17,396 nt of DNA from GH45 sp046704385 (GTDB taxonomy: Bacteria > Bacteroidota > Bacteroidia > Bacteroidales > SZUA-534), in contig JBJKSB010000012.1 of NCBI GenBank assembly GCA_046704385.1, positions 1 to 17,396 of the forward strand, in the 5' to 3' direction. The notes below the pieces were generated by a model, which saw only the letters and a program-made list of their open reading frames with translations, was not told where the DNA came from and ran no database searches. The translations under genes and the position numbers were made by a program. Positions 1-7,812 of this stretch are shown here, one piece after another. Every line of letters starts with the position of its first letter. The stretch's first letter is position 1.

Positions 1-69
1 GTATTCTTTAAACTTAGCTCTACAGGAAGCTTCATCAGGAAACTCTTCCATGAATTTGATAAGATTCAT
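1..69 (-). CDS. IS1595-family transposase, N-terminal fragment cut by window edge
   Basis: The minus strand opens with ATG at 69 and reads 23 codons to the window edge: MNLIKFMEEFPDEASCRAKF, then KEY. The pattern of a short helix, FPDE and an ASCRxxF segment matches the start of IS1595-family DDE transposases, which continue into a zinc ribbon that lies outside the window. An AGGA lies about 11 nt upstream of the ATG. Only the N-terminus is visible, so catalytic residues and intactness cannot be judged. If correct, this marks an insertion sequence at the left boundary whose left-hand body is off-window. The family call rests on remembered N-terminal motifs only. Confidence 0.65.
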   Translation of the reverse strand, partial: MNLIKFMEEFPDEASCRAKFKEY

Positions 70-177
70 ATCAATTTTTTTCCTATAATATAATAAATAT
101 TATTCATTCCCGATAGACATAAAATATAAATAGTTACTAACATAAACACTAGTAATGCTTTTATAAAGATATGTTAT

Positions 178-227
178 ACTCATCGGATTAATTATTTAAA
201 AACCAGCAGCTTAGTCATCCGATGAGT
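178..227. repeat. 11-bp perfect inverted repeat, 28-nt spacer
   Basis: ACTCATCGGAT at 178-188 is repeated as ATCCGATGAGT at 217-227. It lies 109 bp upstream of the transposase start and 131 bp upstream of the TPR-kinase start. It could be part of the insertion sequence end, a regulator-binding site, or a separate small palindromic element. It does not follow any gene on either strand, so it is unlikely to be a terminator. Confidence 0.5.
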
Positions 228-305
228 TTTATATTACTTAATAAACCTTTTCCAGGTATCTGAATAAAATTTAAGATTATTAACTTTCGTCTGTTGATAT
301 TATGT

Positions 306-337
306 TTTGGGTGGACTTTATTATTTATCTAATTTTA
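306..337 (+). promoter_or_regulatory. Candidate Bacteroidota promoter for the TPR-kinase operon
   Basis: TTTG at 306-309 and TAATTTTA at 330-337 are separated by 20 nt. This matches the Bacteroidota -33/-7 pattern TTTG-N19..20-TAnnTTTG with one mismatch at the last base. Transcription would begin near 344, leaving a leader of about 14 nt before the ATG at 358. Confidence 0.45.
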
Positions 338-357
338 GTAATTAATTCCATCTAAAA

Positions 358-3129
358 ATGATAGCTGTTAAGCATTTTAAATTTAAAATCATAGTATCCG
401 GTTTAGCCTTATTCATCAGTACCTTTTCAACCCCCGTAAGTGCACAGATAAAAATCGACAGTACCTTAAAACTTGTTGATTCAGGTCTGGATAAAATCCT
501 GATCAATCCCCCTGATACCGCTGCATTGTTAAAAGAGATTGATATGCAGAGTAGTGGTTCAGAAGGATTGGTTTATCTGAACAGAGGGAAGTTATTGTAC
601 AGTTTAAATGATTTTAATAAAGCTAAACAGGAGTTTAACAGAGCTTTAAAGTTATTCACAAAAAAGATTGACAGGGAAAATGAAAGCCAGGTACATATCA
701 TGCTCGGTCATGTTAACTGGAGACTAAATGATTATGATAATGCCATTAAAGAATATCAGTTAGCGGAAAACCTGCAGAAAAAGTTGGAACGGATAGACTT
801 GCAGGCGCAAACCTTTCAGTTTATAGGTGTGGTATATCGCGATAAGGGTGATTATGACAAAGCGCTGCAATATTTTCTAAGGGCACTTGAAATTTCAAAA
901 ACCATTAATGATAAAAAACTTAACTCATCATCGCAGAATTACCTTGCCGGGATATACTGGAAAATGGGAAATTTTAATCAGGCACTTACCTACTATAATC
1001 AATCCCTGGCCATACGTGAGCAGCTTAATGATTCTGCCATGGTAGCTTCATCGCATAGTAATTTGGGTATTTTATATAAGGATTTGGGCAATTACGAGAT
1101 GGCTCTGAAACATCATTTTAAGGCTTTGCAATTAGAGATTGACCTTGGACTTGACAACGATGTGGCCTATACCCTTAATAACATAGGAAATGTATTTTGG
1201 AGGTATGCACAATTTGATTCTGCCCTGGTTTATTACAATAAATCGCTTGTAAAGCGGATAAATCTTGGACAAAAAGTAGATGTGGCAAAATCGCTTGATA
1301 ATGTTGGCAACACCTATAAGTCGATGAATGACTATTCCGATGCCCTGTTATGTTACAACAAAGCGCTTGAAATAAGAAAAGCCATGGAGGACAAAAGTGC
1401 CATTGCTGCATCACTAAATAATATCGGAGGTGTTTACCTGATGATGTCAAAATATCATCCGGCACTGGATTTTTATTTTCAATCGCTCCAGTTTTATGAT
1501 CAGTTGCACGATGAGTTGAATAAGGCAAAAACCATCAATAATATTGGGTTGATATACAAAGAGTTATCTAATTTTGAAAATGCCCTTAAATATCATAAAC
1601 AGGCACTGGAAATATACAACCGTTTAGGTTGGAAAATTCAAAAAGCTATGACCCTGAATTATATCGGAAGCGTGTATTGGCAGGCAAATGACCTTAACCA
1701 GGCCCTGAACAATTATATGGAGGCTTTAAGAATCAGGGAAGAAATTGGTGACCGTGCGGCCATAGCATCATCCAATAATAATTTGGGGCTTATTTATCGC
1801 GATTTGAGAGATTCTGCCAAATCAATTCAATTCTATAAAAAAGCGCTGGATATGTACACCCGGTTAGGTAATGAAATTGAAGTAGCCTTGGTTTTAAACA
1901 ATATTGGCGATGTTTATTATTATTTTAATGATTTCGGAAAATCTTATAAATATTTTAAAAAAGCCCTGGAAATTCGTATAAAACTCAATGATATCAGGGG
2001 TATGGCAGTATCGTCACTTAATTTAGGTCAGTTGTTAATGGCCGAATCAAAATACAGTCAGGCCAGGGCATATCTTGAAAAATCGCTAACCTGGGCAAAA
2101 GAAGTAAATGAGGGTGAGCTTATTAAAAGTGCATGTCTGGAGAATTACAATCTGTACAATGCAATTCATAATGACACCAAAGCCTTGGAATATTACATTT
2201 TGTACTCCACTCAAAAAGACAGTATTCTGAATCGTGATAATGCCAAAAGAATTTCGGAATTGCAGATTCAGTATGAGCTTAATAAAAAGGAATCGGAAAT
2301 TGCCACACTAAAAAAACAGAATGAGATTGATGATTTAAAGCTCCGGGTTCAAAAACTTGTGATTATCATTTTTATTGCCGGCCTTATAGTAATGATAGCA
2401 TTTGCGATATTATTATTTGTGAATTTAAACAGCAAGAAAAAGGTAAACCGGATGCTGGAAAGGCTTTTTTCGGTTGTAGCTCACGATTTACGCAGCCCGG
2501 TTTCCACATTAAGCAATTTAAGCGATTTGTTAAACCAGCCCATCGCCGATCTTTCCGCAGCCGAGCGTGAGACCATAATTAAACATATGGATGGCATTAC
2601 CAAATCAACCATGAGCCTGCTTGATAATTTACTCGACTGGTCGCGGAAACGCCGGGGAATTATCGGGTACGATCCCAAAGTCTGGAATATTTGGGAAGTA
2701 CTTAATGAAAGCCTGCCCTGGCTTGAATTGTTGGCTAAGAATAAGGAGATTGAAATGACGAATGAAATACCGGAATCAACACAGGTTTGGGTTGATAGAA
2801 GTGCTTTATTACTTATTTTTAGAAACCTGGTTATTAATGCTATCAAGTTTTCGCACACCAGGGGTAAAATCAGGATTTTTGCCGAAAACAAAGAAAACGA
2901 GGTTATTGTCGGGGTTGAGGATAACGGGATTGGAATGTCGGCTCAACGTTTGGAAACAGTATTGACTGGAAATTCCGTTAAATCGGAATCAGGAACTTTA
3001 AATGAAACCGGGACCGGTTTTGGAATAAGGCTTTGTAAGGAATTTTTAGTTATTAACAAAGGTAAATTGTGGGCCCAAAGTATAGAAAATAACCAAACTA
3101 TTTTTTATTTTAGTTTACCAAAAGGTTAA
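358..3129 (+). CDS. Periplasmic-TPR sensor histidine kinase
   Basis: A 923-residue membrane sensor kinase. Residues 1-30 form a signal peptide ending VSAQ. About 14 TPR units of roughly 40 residues fill residues 70-620 and should lie in the periplasm. A coiled segment (about 630-665) leads into one membrane helix at 667-689. The cytoplasmic part has a HisKA domain with the H-box VVAHDLRSP, phospho-acceptor His709, then a HATPase domain with N-box Asn823/Asn827, G1 box Asp855-x-Gly-x-Gly and G2 box GTGFG at 885-889. The kinase therefore looks intact. It has no receiver or DNA-binding domain, and no response regulator lies in the window, so its partner is elsewhere. The ligand or protein partner of the TPR domain is unknown. 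No Shine-Dalgarno precedes the ATG, as is usual in Bacteroidota. The next gene starts 23 bp downstream and is a shorter relative. Confidence 0.93.
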   Translation: MIAVKHFKFKIIVSGLALFISTFSTPVSAQIKIDSTLKLVDSGLDKILINPPDTAALLKEIDMQSSGSEGLVYLNRGKLLYSLNDFNKAKQEFNRALKLFTKKIDRENESQVHIMLGHVNWRLNDYDNAIKEYQLAENLQKKLERIDLQAQTFQFIGVVYRDKGDYDKALQYFLRALEISKTINDKKLNSSSQNYLAGIYWKMGNFNQALTYYNQSLAIREQLNDSAMVASSHSNLGILYKDLGNYEMALKHHFKALQLEIDLGLDNDVAYTLNNIGNVFWRYAQFDSALVYYNKSLVKRINLGQKVDVAKSLDNVGNTYKSMNDYSDALLCYNKALEIRKAMEDKSAIAASLNNIGGVYLMMSKYHPALDFYFQSLQFYDQLHDELNKAKTINNIGLIYKELSNFENALKYHKQALEIYNRLGWKIQKAMTLNYIGSVYWQANDLNQALNNYMEALRIREEIGDRAAIASSNNNLGLIYRDLRDSAKSIQFYKKALDMYTRLGNEIEVALVLNNIGDVYYYFNDFGKSYKYFKKALEIRIKLNDIRGMAVSSLNLGQLLMAESKYSQARAYLEKSLTWAKEVNEGELIKSACLENYNLYNAIHNDTKALEYYILYSTQKDSILNRDNAKRISELQIQYELNKKESEIATLKKQNEIDDLKLRVQKLVIIIFIAGLIVMIAFAILLFVNLNSKKKVNRMLERLFSVVAHDLRSPVSTLSNLSDLLNQPIADLSAAERETIIKHMDGITKSTMSLLDNLLDWSRKRRGIIGYDPKVWNIWEVLNESLPWLELLAKNKEIEMTNEIPESTQVWVDRSALLLIFRNLVINAIKFSHTRGKIRIFAENKENEVIVGVEDNGIGMSAQRLETVLTGNSVKSESGTLNETGTGFGIRLCKEFLVINKGKLWAQSIENNQTIFYFSLPKG

Positions 3130-3152
3130 ATACATTCAACAAAAATAATGTT

Positions 3153-4409
3153 ATGAGAGCTGTCGGGATTATCAGGGGATTGAGTGTGTGCTTTTTATTC
3201 ATGGTTTCTTTTTCTGTTAAGGCAACCATTCAACCAGGTGATACTTTAATGTCTGATTTAGCAAAAATGCCCGATGACAAAAAGGTCGGCTACATGCTTT
3301 CTGTTCTGGAATCGAACCAGGATTTAACTTTGCAGACTTCGGTAACATATGCCGAAGAAGCCTTAAGATGGGCAGAAAAGCTTGATAATGTTGAAGACCA
3401 GGCAAGAGTATTGAATTTTCTTGGTAATGGATACTACAATCTGGCAAATTACGAACAATCCTTAAACTATTACCAAAAGGCTTTACGTATGGCTATGCGA
3501 ACGGGCGCTAAAACCGAAGTTGCCAAAGTAATGCAAAAAATTGGGATAGTGTATTATAACTTAAATGATTATGGTAAAGCGTTATTATATTTTGAGCAAA
3601 CCTTGAAAGTATTTCAGGAGCTTCAGTTTCCTATCCGTGAAGCTGAATTATATACCAGTATTGGTTCCATTTATTTTCAGTGGGAAGAATATCAAAAAGC
3701 AATTGATAATTACGACCTGGCTTATAATATATATAAAACACTTGAATATCTGCCCTCCGTGGCAAATATGTGTTATCTTAAAGGGTACGCATTATATAAA
3801 TTAAAAAATTATGATGAAGCTGAGAAATACTATAACGAAGGTTTAAAAATAAATGAACAGATACAGAATAGTAATGGAATTGCAAAAATATATGATGCTT
3901 TGGGTCAGTTGTTTATTGATAAAAAAGTATTTGGACTGTCTTTAAAATATTATCGAAAAGCATATGACATTTATAAAGAAACGGGCGATAAAATAATTAT
4001 TGCACAGTGTTTAAACAACATCGGAAATGTTCAAAAGGAAATGAGCAATTTTAAAGAGGCTGCCGGTAATTTTATGCAAAGTCTTGAATTGGCCGATAAT
4101 TATGATCTGCATCTCACCCGGATGGAAAATTATAAATCGCTTTATGAATTAGAATATATACAAAATAACTCAAAACAGGCTTTGGCCTATTATCAAAAAT
4201 TTGTTGCCCTTCGCGATTCTATTTTTAATAAGGATGCTAATGCCTTAAAAGAAAAATTTTCGGTGGATGAGGAAACATTAGAGTTAAAAAAGCAGTTGGT
4301 ACAAAAAGATAAAATATTCAGGTATACCATAATCTCAAGTCTGATAATATTAATTGTAATGGTTTTAATTATTTTAACACAGCGATTAAAAATCAAGCAA
4401 CTTTCTTAA
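3153..4409 (+). CDS. TPR membrane protein, sensor-like but with no output domain
   Basis: A 418-residue protein with an N-terminal signal peptide (about 1-24, ending VKA), seven to eight TPR units (about 60-355), a charged coiled stretch and one membrane helix at about 391-409. It ends nine residues later with QRLKIKQLS. It has the same plan as the upstream kinase up to the membrane helix, then stops; relatives usually continue into a kinase, phosphatase or HTH domain. The 78 bp between its stop and panB show no continuation, so there is no sign of a recent frameshift. It is 23 bp downstream of the kinase and probably co-transcribed. Inference: it may pair with or compete with the kinase in the membrane through TPR or coiled-coil contacts. 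A free-standing TPR scaffold is also possible. Confidence 0.85.
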   Translation: MRAVGIIRGLSVCFLFMVSFSVKATIQPGDTLMSDLAKMPDDKKVGYMLSVLESNQDLTLQTSVTYAEEALRWAEKLDNVEDQARVLNFLGNGYYNLANYEQSLNYYQKALRMAMRTGAKTEVAKVMQKIGIVYYNLNDYGKALLYFEQTLKVFQELQFPIREAELYTSIGSIYFQWEEYQKAIDNYDLAYNIYKTLEYLPSVANMCYLKGYALYKLKNYDEAEKYYNEGLKINEQIQNSNGIAKIYDALGQLFIDKKVFGLSLKYYRKAYDIYKETGDKIIIAQCLNNIGNVQKEMSNFKEAAGNFMQSLELADNYDLHLTRMENYKSLYELEYIQNNSKQALAYYQKFVALRDSIFNKDANALKEKFSVDEETLELKKQLVQKDKIFRYTIISSLIILIVMVLIILTQRLKIKQLS

Positions 4410-4441
4410 TGAAAGTATAGCCTTTTTATTAATTAAATCTC

Positions 4442-4449
4442 CAAATTTG
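4442..4449 (+). promoter_or_regulatory. Weak candidate -7 element upstream of panB
   Basis: CAAATTTG followed by C differs by one base from the Bacteroidota -7 consensus TAnnTTTGC. Transcription would start near 4456, about 30 nt before the chosen panB ATG. The matching -33 TTTG is absent; only a T-run at 4423-4427 is present, at shorter spacing. Confidence 0.3.
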
Positions 4450-4487
4450 CATAAGAATAATTGTTATGTAATCTAAAAAAAATTGAA

Positions 4488-5303
4488 ATGTCAGTTCATA
4501 AAAACGTAAAAGTAGTAACCACTCATATTTTAAGCGAGATGAAATTGAGAGGTGAAAAAATAGCTATGTTAACTGCTTATGATTACAGCCTGGCGCGACT
4601 GGTTGATCAGGCTGGTATTGATGTAATACTGGTTGGAGATTCAGCAAGTAATGTGATGGCCGGTTTTGAAACCACGTTACCCATTACTCTCGATAATATG
4701 ATTTACCATGCGGCTTCAGTGGTAAGAGCTGTTCGTAGAGCTCTGGTAGTGGTTGATTTACCTTTTGGTACTTATCAGGGGAATTCAAAGGAAGCTTTAA
4801 GTTCTGCAATCAGGATCATGAAGGAAACGGGTGCCCATTCCATCAAACTTGAAGGTGGTGAGGAAGTCAAGGAATCTGTAATACGAATTCTTTCAGCAGG
4901 AATTCCGGTAATGGGGCATTTGGGATTAACTCCGCAAAGTATTCATAAGTTTGGAACCTATGTGGTTCGGGCAAAAGATAATGAAGAGGCTGACAGGCTT
5001 AAAAAAGATGCCGTTTTACTGGAAGAGCTGGGGTGTTTTGCCATTGTTCTCGAAAAAGTACCGGCAAAACTGGCTGCTGAGGTTGCTTCAATGGTAAAGA
5101 TCCCGATTATCGGTATTGGAGCCGGGGGTGGTGTTGATGGCCAGGTGTTGGTGTTACATGATATGTTAGGCTTAAACCAGGAATTTTCACCCAGGTTTTT
5201 ACGACGTTATCACAATTTATCTTCGGAGATTGACGGTGCAGTTAAATCGTATATTACCGATGTCCGTACAGGAGATTTCCCTAACGAAAAAGAACAGTAC
5301 TGA
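4488..5303 (+). CDS. panB: 3-methyl-2-oxobutanoate hydroxymethyltransferase
   Basis: PanB transfers a hydroxymethyl group from methylenetetrahydrofolate to 2-oxoisovalerate, giving ketopantoate, the first committed step of pantothenate and CoA synthesis; it is a cytosolic TIM-barrel enzyme. I chose the ATG at 4488 (MSVHKN), which gives 271 residues, the usual family length; the upstream in-frame start would add nine unconserved residues. Numbered from this start, the metal ligands and catalytic residues are all present: Asp51 in LVGDS, Asp89 in VDLPFGTY, Lys119 and Glu121 in IKLEGG, Glu188 in VLEKVP. The GHLGLTPQ and IGIGAG motifs are also intact. A pseudouridine synthase gene starts 12 bp downstream. 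The other pantothenate genes (panC, panD) are not in the window. Confidence 0.97.
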   Translation: MSVHKNVKVVTTHILSEMKLRGEKIAMLTAYDYSLARLVDQAGIDVILVGDSASNVMAGFETTLPITLDNMIYHAASVVRAVRRALVVVDLPFGTYQGNSKEALSSAIRIMKETGAHSIKLEGGEEVKESVIRILSAGIPVMGHLGLTPQSIHKFGTYVVRAKDNEEADRLKKDAVLLEELGCFAIVLEKVPAKLAAEVASMVKIPIIGIGAGGGVDGQVLVLHDMLGLNQEFSPRFLRRYHNLSSEIDGAVKSYITDVRTGDFPNEKEQY

Positions 5304-5315
5304 TAATGATTGTCG

Positions 5316-6014
5316 ATGAGCCTGGATATTGAGATTTTATATGAAGACAACCATCTGATTGCCATTAATAAAAGGGTTGCAGATATAGTACAGGGTGATA
5401 AAACCGGCGATACGCCATTAAGCGAAAAGGTTAAAGATTATCTGAAAGAGAAATACAATAAGCCGGGCAAAGTTTTTCTTGGTGTTACACACCGTATTGA
5501 CAGACCAACAAGTGGAGTGGTGGTTTTTGCACGGACCACAAAAGCGCTGACCCGGATGAATAAGCTTTTCAGCCAAAAGGAAAGTATCAGCAAAAAATAT
5601 TGGGCCATCACTAAAAATGAACCTGCTAATATTAAAGGACAATTAAGTGATTACCTGCTAAAAAACGAAAAAAAAAATAAGTCGTTTGTTTGTGAGAAAG
5701 ATACTTTGGGTGCTAAAGAGGCAATTCTGAACTATGAAGTTCGCGCAAAATCAGATAATTATTATTTGATTGAAATTGTTTTGTTAACAGGACGACACCA
5801 CCAAATAAGGGCTCAGCTGGCCCATATAGGGTGCCCAATCAAAGGTGATCTGAAATATGGGTTTTCACGGTCAAATCCTGACAAAGGAATTAGTTTACAC
5901 GCTCGTGAAATTAATTTTATACATCCGGTAAGTCAACTGGAGATAAAGATTACGGCACCTGTTCCTGATGATGCTTTATTTAAATATTTTGAAAATCAAT
6001 TAGATAAGAGTTGA
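5316..6014 (+). CDS. RluA-family pseudouridine synthase
   Basis: A 232-residue enzyme expected to isomerise a uridine in rRNA or tRNA to pseudouridine. The signature HRIDRPTSGVVVFA contains the catalytic aspartate, Asp62. A later YW motif and LLTGRHHQIRAQLAHIG with GDLKYG form the rest of the active-site fold. It starts directly in the catalytic domain, so the N-terminal S4 RNA-binding domain found in RluC/RluD-type enzymes is missing; this resembles the short RluA/TruC-like group. The target base cannot be told from sequence. I chose ATG 5316; an in-frame TTG at 5310 would add two residues. It lies 12 bp after panB and is probably in the same transcript, although the two products have no obvious metabolic link. 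Confidence 0.92.
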   Translation: MSLDIEILYEDNHLIAINKRVADIVQGDKTGDTPLSEKVKDYLKEKYNKPGKVFLGVTHRIDRPTSGVVVFARTTKALTRMNKLFSQKESISKKYWAITKNEPANIKGQLSDYLLKNEKKNKSFVCEKDTLGAKEAILNYEVRAKSDNYYLIEIVLLTGRHHQIRAQLAHIGCPIKGDLKYGFSRSNPDKGISLHAREINFIHPVSQLEIKITAPVPDDALFKYFENQLDKS

Positions 6015-6051
6015 GAATTAGTACATACTTTTATTGGTTAGGACAATAATT

Positions 6052-6080
6052 TTTTCGGATAATTTAATTTCTTATATTTG
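6052..6080 (+). promoter_or_regulatory. Candidate promoter for the SiaC-like gene
   Basis: TATATTTG at 6073-6080 is a perfect match to the Bacteroidota -7 element TAnnTTTG. A TTTC at 6053-6056, 16 nt upstream, is a weaker -33 candidate. The predicted start near 6087 leaves about 15 nt before the ATG at 6102. Confidence 0.55.
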
Positions 6081-6101
6081 AAAAAAATTGAATTATTGTA
6101 A

Positions 6102-6476
6102 ATGGAGCCATTGTTTATTAAAGCTACTGACACCACATTTCAGGTAAAACTCGATAAATCAAATGAAATATTTGAATTTTCAGGCAGATCAAGGCCTGAG
6201 AATATTATCAGTTTTTTTGAACCCATTTTTGATTGGTTCAATCAGTATGAGTTGGATCCAAACCCTTCAACCCTTATTTCTTTTCAATTAGAGTATTTTA
6301 ATTCATCAACTGCAAAGGTTTTGCTCCGCTTTCTGGTTCAGATGGAAGAAATGATTAAAAAGGGAGTAAGCGTATCTGTTTGCTGGAAATACAGAACAAA
6401 TGATGAGGACATACTTGAGACTGGAGAAGATTTTTCGTCACTGGTTGAGGTGCCTTTTGAATTTGTTGAGTATTAG
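6102..6476 (+). CDS. SiaC-family regulatory phosphoprotein (DUF1987)
   Basis: A 124-residue acidic protein that aligns by eye along its whole length with the DUF1987/SiaC family. Hallmarks are SGRSRPEN (27-34), FFEPIFDWFNQY (38-49), LEYFNSSTAK (63-72) and the closing PFEFVEY. In Pseudomonas, SiaC is phosphorylated by SiaB and dephosphorylated by the PP2C phosphatase SiaA, and the unmodified form activates the diguanylate cyclase SiaD. The acceptor there is a threonine in the FNTSS-type motif; here the aligned residue appears to be Ser68 (N67-S68-S69). No SiaA, SiaB or diguanylate cyclase gene is in the window, so the gene is an orphan here and its partner is unknown. It has its own good -7 element and is probably monocistronic. 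Confidence 0.85.
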   Translation: MEPLFIKATDTTFQVKLDKSNEIFEFSGRSRPENIISFFEPIFDWFNQYELDPNPSTLISFQLEYFNSSTAKVLLRFLVQMEEMIKKGVSVSVCWKYRTNDEDILETGEDFSSLVEVPFEFVEY

Positions 6477-6565
6477 TCTGTAAGAAAATTCCGCAATTAC
6501 ATAACCTATGTTATCCGCACTTGTCTCTAACTAATGGAAGGTGATCATTATTATTAAATTTCTAT

Positions 6566-6949
6566 ATGAAGAAAATTATTTCAACAGACAGGGCCCCTAA
6601 AGCTATTGGCCCTTATAGTCAGGCTGTATATGTAAATGGTCATTTATATATTTCAGGTCAGTTGCCCATTGACCCGGCCACAGGAAAAATGCCTGAAGGT
6701 ATTGCCGCGCAGACTGAACAAGTCTTAACGAATATTCAGGCTATTTTAGAAGAAGCAAAGTTTACACTTGACGATGTAGTTAAATGTACCGTTCTTTTAA
6801 AAGATATAAATGATTTTGCAGCAATGAATGAGGTTTATGCCAAGTTTTACGCTTCAAAACCACCAGCACGGGCAGCGTACGAGGTGGCAAATTTACCATT
6901 GGGTGCCTCAATTGAAATTGAGACCATTGCCTTTAGGATTTTGGTGTAA
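6566..6949 (+). CDS. ridA: RidA family enamine/imine deaminase
   Basis: A 127-residue YjgF/YER057c/UK114 protein, the standard length. RidA is a cytosolic trimer that hydrolyses reactive enamines and imines formed by PLP enzymes such as threonine dehydratase, protecting other PLP enzymes. Substrate-site residues are present: Tyr17 in IGPYSQA, the SGQLP loop (30-34), Arg102 in PPARAAYEV and Glu117 in SIEIE. The cysteine found two residues after the arginine in some homologues is alanine here. No Shine-Dalgarno or clear -7 element is seen upstream. The gene converges on the rplI operon, with a hairpin terminator between them. None of the neighbouring genes encodes a PLP enzyme. Confidence 0.95.
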   Translation: MKKIISTDRAPKAIGPYSQAVYVNGHLYISGQLPIDPATGKMPEGIAAQTEQVLTNIQAILEEAKFTLDDVVKCTVLLKDINDFAAMNEVYAKFYASKPPARAAYEVANLPLGASIEIETIAFRILV

Positions 6950-6958
6950 TTTAGTCGA

Positions 6959-6990
6959 ACGTGAAACCACTTTTTAGCCACGAAATTACA
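6959..6990 (+). repeat. Dispersed TTTTTAGCCACGAA-type intergenic repeat, copy 1
   Basis: The segment CGTGAAACCACTTTTTAGCC followed by ACGAAATTACAC closely matches 14841-14872 (TGTGAAAACTTTTTTAGCCA then CGAATTTA). It starts 10 bp after ridA. It is non-coding and looks like an old dispersed repeat. Confidence 0.55.
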
Positions 6991-7024
6991 CTTTATAGCA
7001 TTGGAATAATAGCTATCATGAAAT

Positions 7025-7050
7025 AAAAAAAGCGGTCATTGAGCGCTTTT
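7025..7050 (-). terminator. Rho-independent terminator of the rpsF-rpsR-rplI operon
   Basis: A 7-bp perfect stem, AAAAGCG (7028-7034) with CGCTTTT (7044-7050), has a 9-nt loop. On the minus strand it is followed by a run of seven U. It starts 26 nt after the rplI stop. The shorter T-run on the plus strand may also let it stop ridA transcription, making it bidirectional. Confidence 0.8.
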
Positions 7051-7075
7051 ATATTTGAGTACTATTTTGTCGAAA

Positions 7076-7522
7076 TTATTCTGAAACTACCACAAATGGC
7101 AGGTCGAATTCAACTTCCTTGTGCAATTTGATTTTTGCTGTGTATTCACCAACTTCCTTAATAGTGTCGCCTTTAACCAAAATGTTTTTGCGTTCAATAT
7201 TATAACCTTCTTTCTGAAGAGCTTCAGAAACCTGGATATTATTAACCGAACCAAAAATTTTACCGGTTGAACTGGTTTTAGCACCAATAGTGATTTTAAC
7301 ATCAACAAGTTTTTCTTTAAGCTCAATAGCTTCGTTTTTAATTTTTTCAAGCTTATGAGCACGTTGTTTCAGGTTTTCAGCCATCACTTTTTTAGCCGAA
7401 TCAGTAGCCAGGATAGCTAATCCCTGGGGTATAAGGTAGTTACGTCCGTAACCGTCTTTTACACTTACTACGTCGTTTTTATATCCTAAACTTGGAATAT
7501 CTTGTTTTAATATAATTTCCAT
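7076..7522 (-). CDS. rplI: 50S ribosomal protein bL9
   Basis: A 148-residue protein with the typical bL9 layout. The N-terminal rRNA-binding domain contains GYKNDVVSVKDGYGRNYLIP with the conserved NYLIP. A long connecting helix (about 42-75) rich in K and E follows, then a C-terminal domain with TGKIFGSV. bL9 binds 23S rRNA near the L1 stalk and reaches toward neighbouring ribosomes. It is last in the operon, 17 nt after rpsR, and is preceded by a full AAAGGAGG Shine-Dalgarno with an 8-nt spacer, which is exceptional among the genes in this window. A terminator follows. Confidence 0.98.
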   Translation of the reverse strand: MEIILKQDIPSLGYKNDVVSVKDGYGRNYLIPQGLAILATDSAKKVMAENLKQRAHKLEKIKNEAIELKEKLVDVKITIGAKTSSTGKIFGSVNNIQVSEALQKEGYNIERKNILVKGDTIKEVGEYTAKIKLHKEVEFDLPFVVVSE

Positions 7523-7530
7523 TTCTTATT

Positions 7531-7538
7531 CCTCCTTT
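7531..7538 (-). promoter_or_regulatory. Strong Shine-Dalgarno of rplI
   Basis: AAAGGAGG lies in the 17-nt gap after the rpsR stop codon, with 8 nt between the AGGAGG core and the rplI ATG. It gives eight contiguous matches to the usual 16S anti-Shine-Dalgarno tail. Most other genes in this window have nothing comparable. Confidence 0.8.
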
Positions 7539-7539
7539 A

Positions 7540-7809
7540 TTATTTTAACATATCGGTTACATAAGGAAGCAATGCAATGTGGCGTGCCCTCTTAATTGCA
7601 ACAGAAACTTTACGTTGATATTTTAATGATGTGCCGCTAATACGGCGAGGAAGAATTTTACCCTGCTCGTTTAGGAATTTCTTAAGGAATTCAGGATCCT
7701 TATAATCAATATACTTGATTTTATTCTTTTTAAAACGACAGTATTTTTTCTTTTTAATCTCAACTGACGGCGGGGTCAAATATCTGATTTCTGATTGATT
7801 TTGTGCCAT
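7540..7809 (-). CDS. rpsR: 30S ribosomal protein bS18
   Basis: An 89-residue bS18. The family core is clear: KKYCRFKKNKIKYIDYKDPEFL, then LPRRISGTSLKYQRKVSVAI and KRARHIALLPY. bS18 binds as a partner of bS6 on the 30S platform. In Bacteroidota, bS18, bS6 and bS21 form the pocket that sequesters the 3' tail of 16S rRNA (known from Flavobacterium johnsoniae). The start is 3 nt after the rpsF stop. Its Shine-Dalgarno AGGAGG is embedded in the last glutamate codons of rpsF, 8 nt before the ATG, so translation initiation here could respond to the state of the platform proteins. Confidence 0.98.
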   Translation of the reverse strand: MAQNQSEIRYLTPPSVEIKKKKYCRFKKNKIKYIDYKDPEFLKKFLNEQGKILPRRISGTSLKYQRKVSVAIKRARHIALLPYVTDMLK

Positions 7810-7812
7810 GAT

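Noticed and set aside
178..227. The 11-bp inverted repeat as a transcription terminator
   Set aside because: No gene ends upstream on either strand, and the 28-nt spacer is too long for a standard intrinsic terminator.
1175..2965. Open frames inside the TPR-kinase gene on other frames
   Set aside because: They are shadows of a gene with complete TPR, HisKA and HATPase domains and have no recognisable motifs.
4400..4427. Hairpin ACTTTC/GAAAGT followed by a T-run after the short TPR gene
   Set aside because: The 6-bp AT-rich stem includes the stop codon in its loop and the T-run begins six bases later, so it is too weak to call a terminator.
4461..4487. Upstream panB start
   Set aside because: It would add nine residues (a lysine-rich AT-rich translation) not expected in PanB; the start at 4488 gives the usual length.
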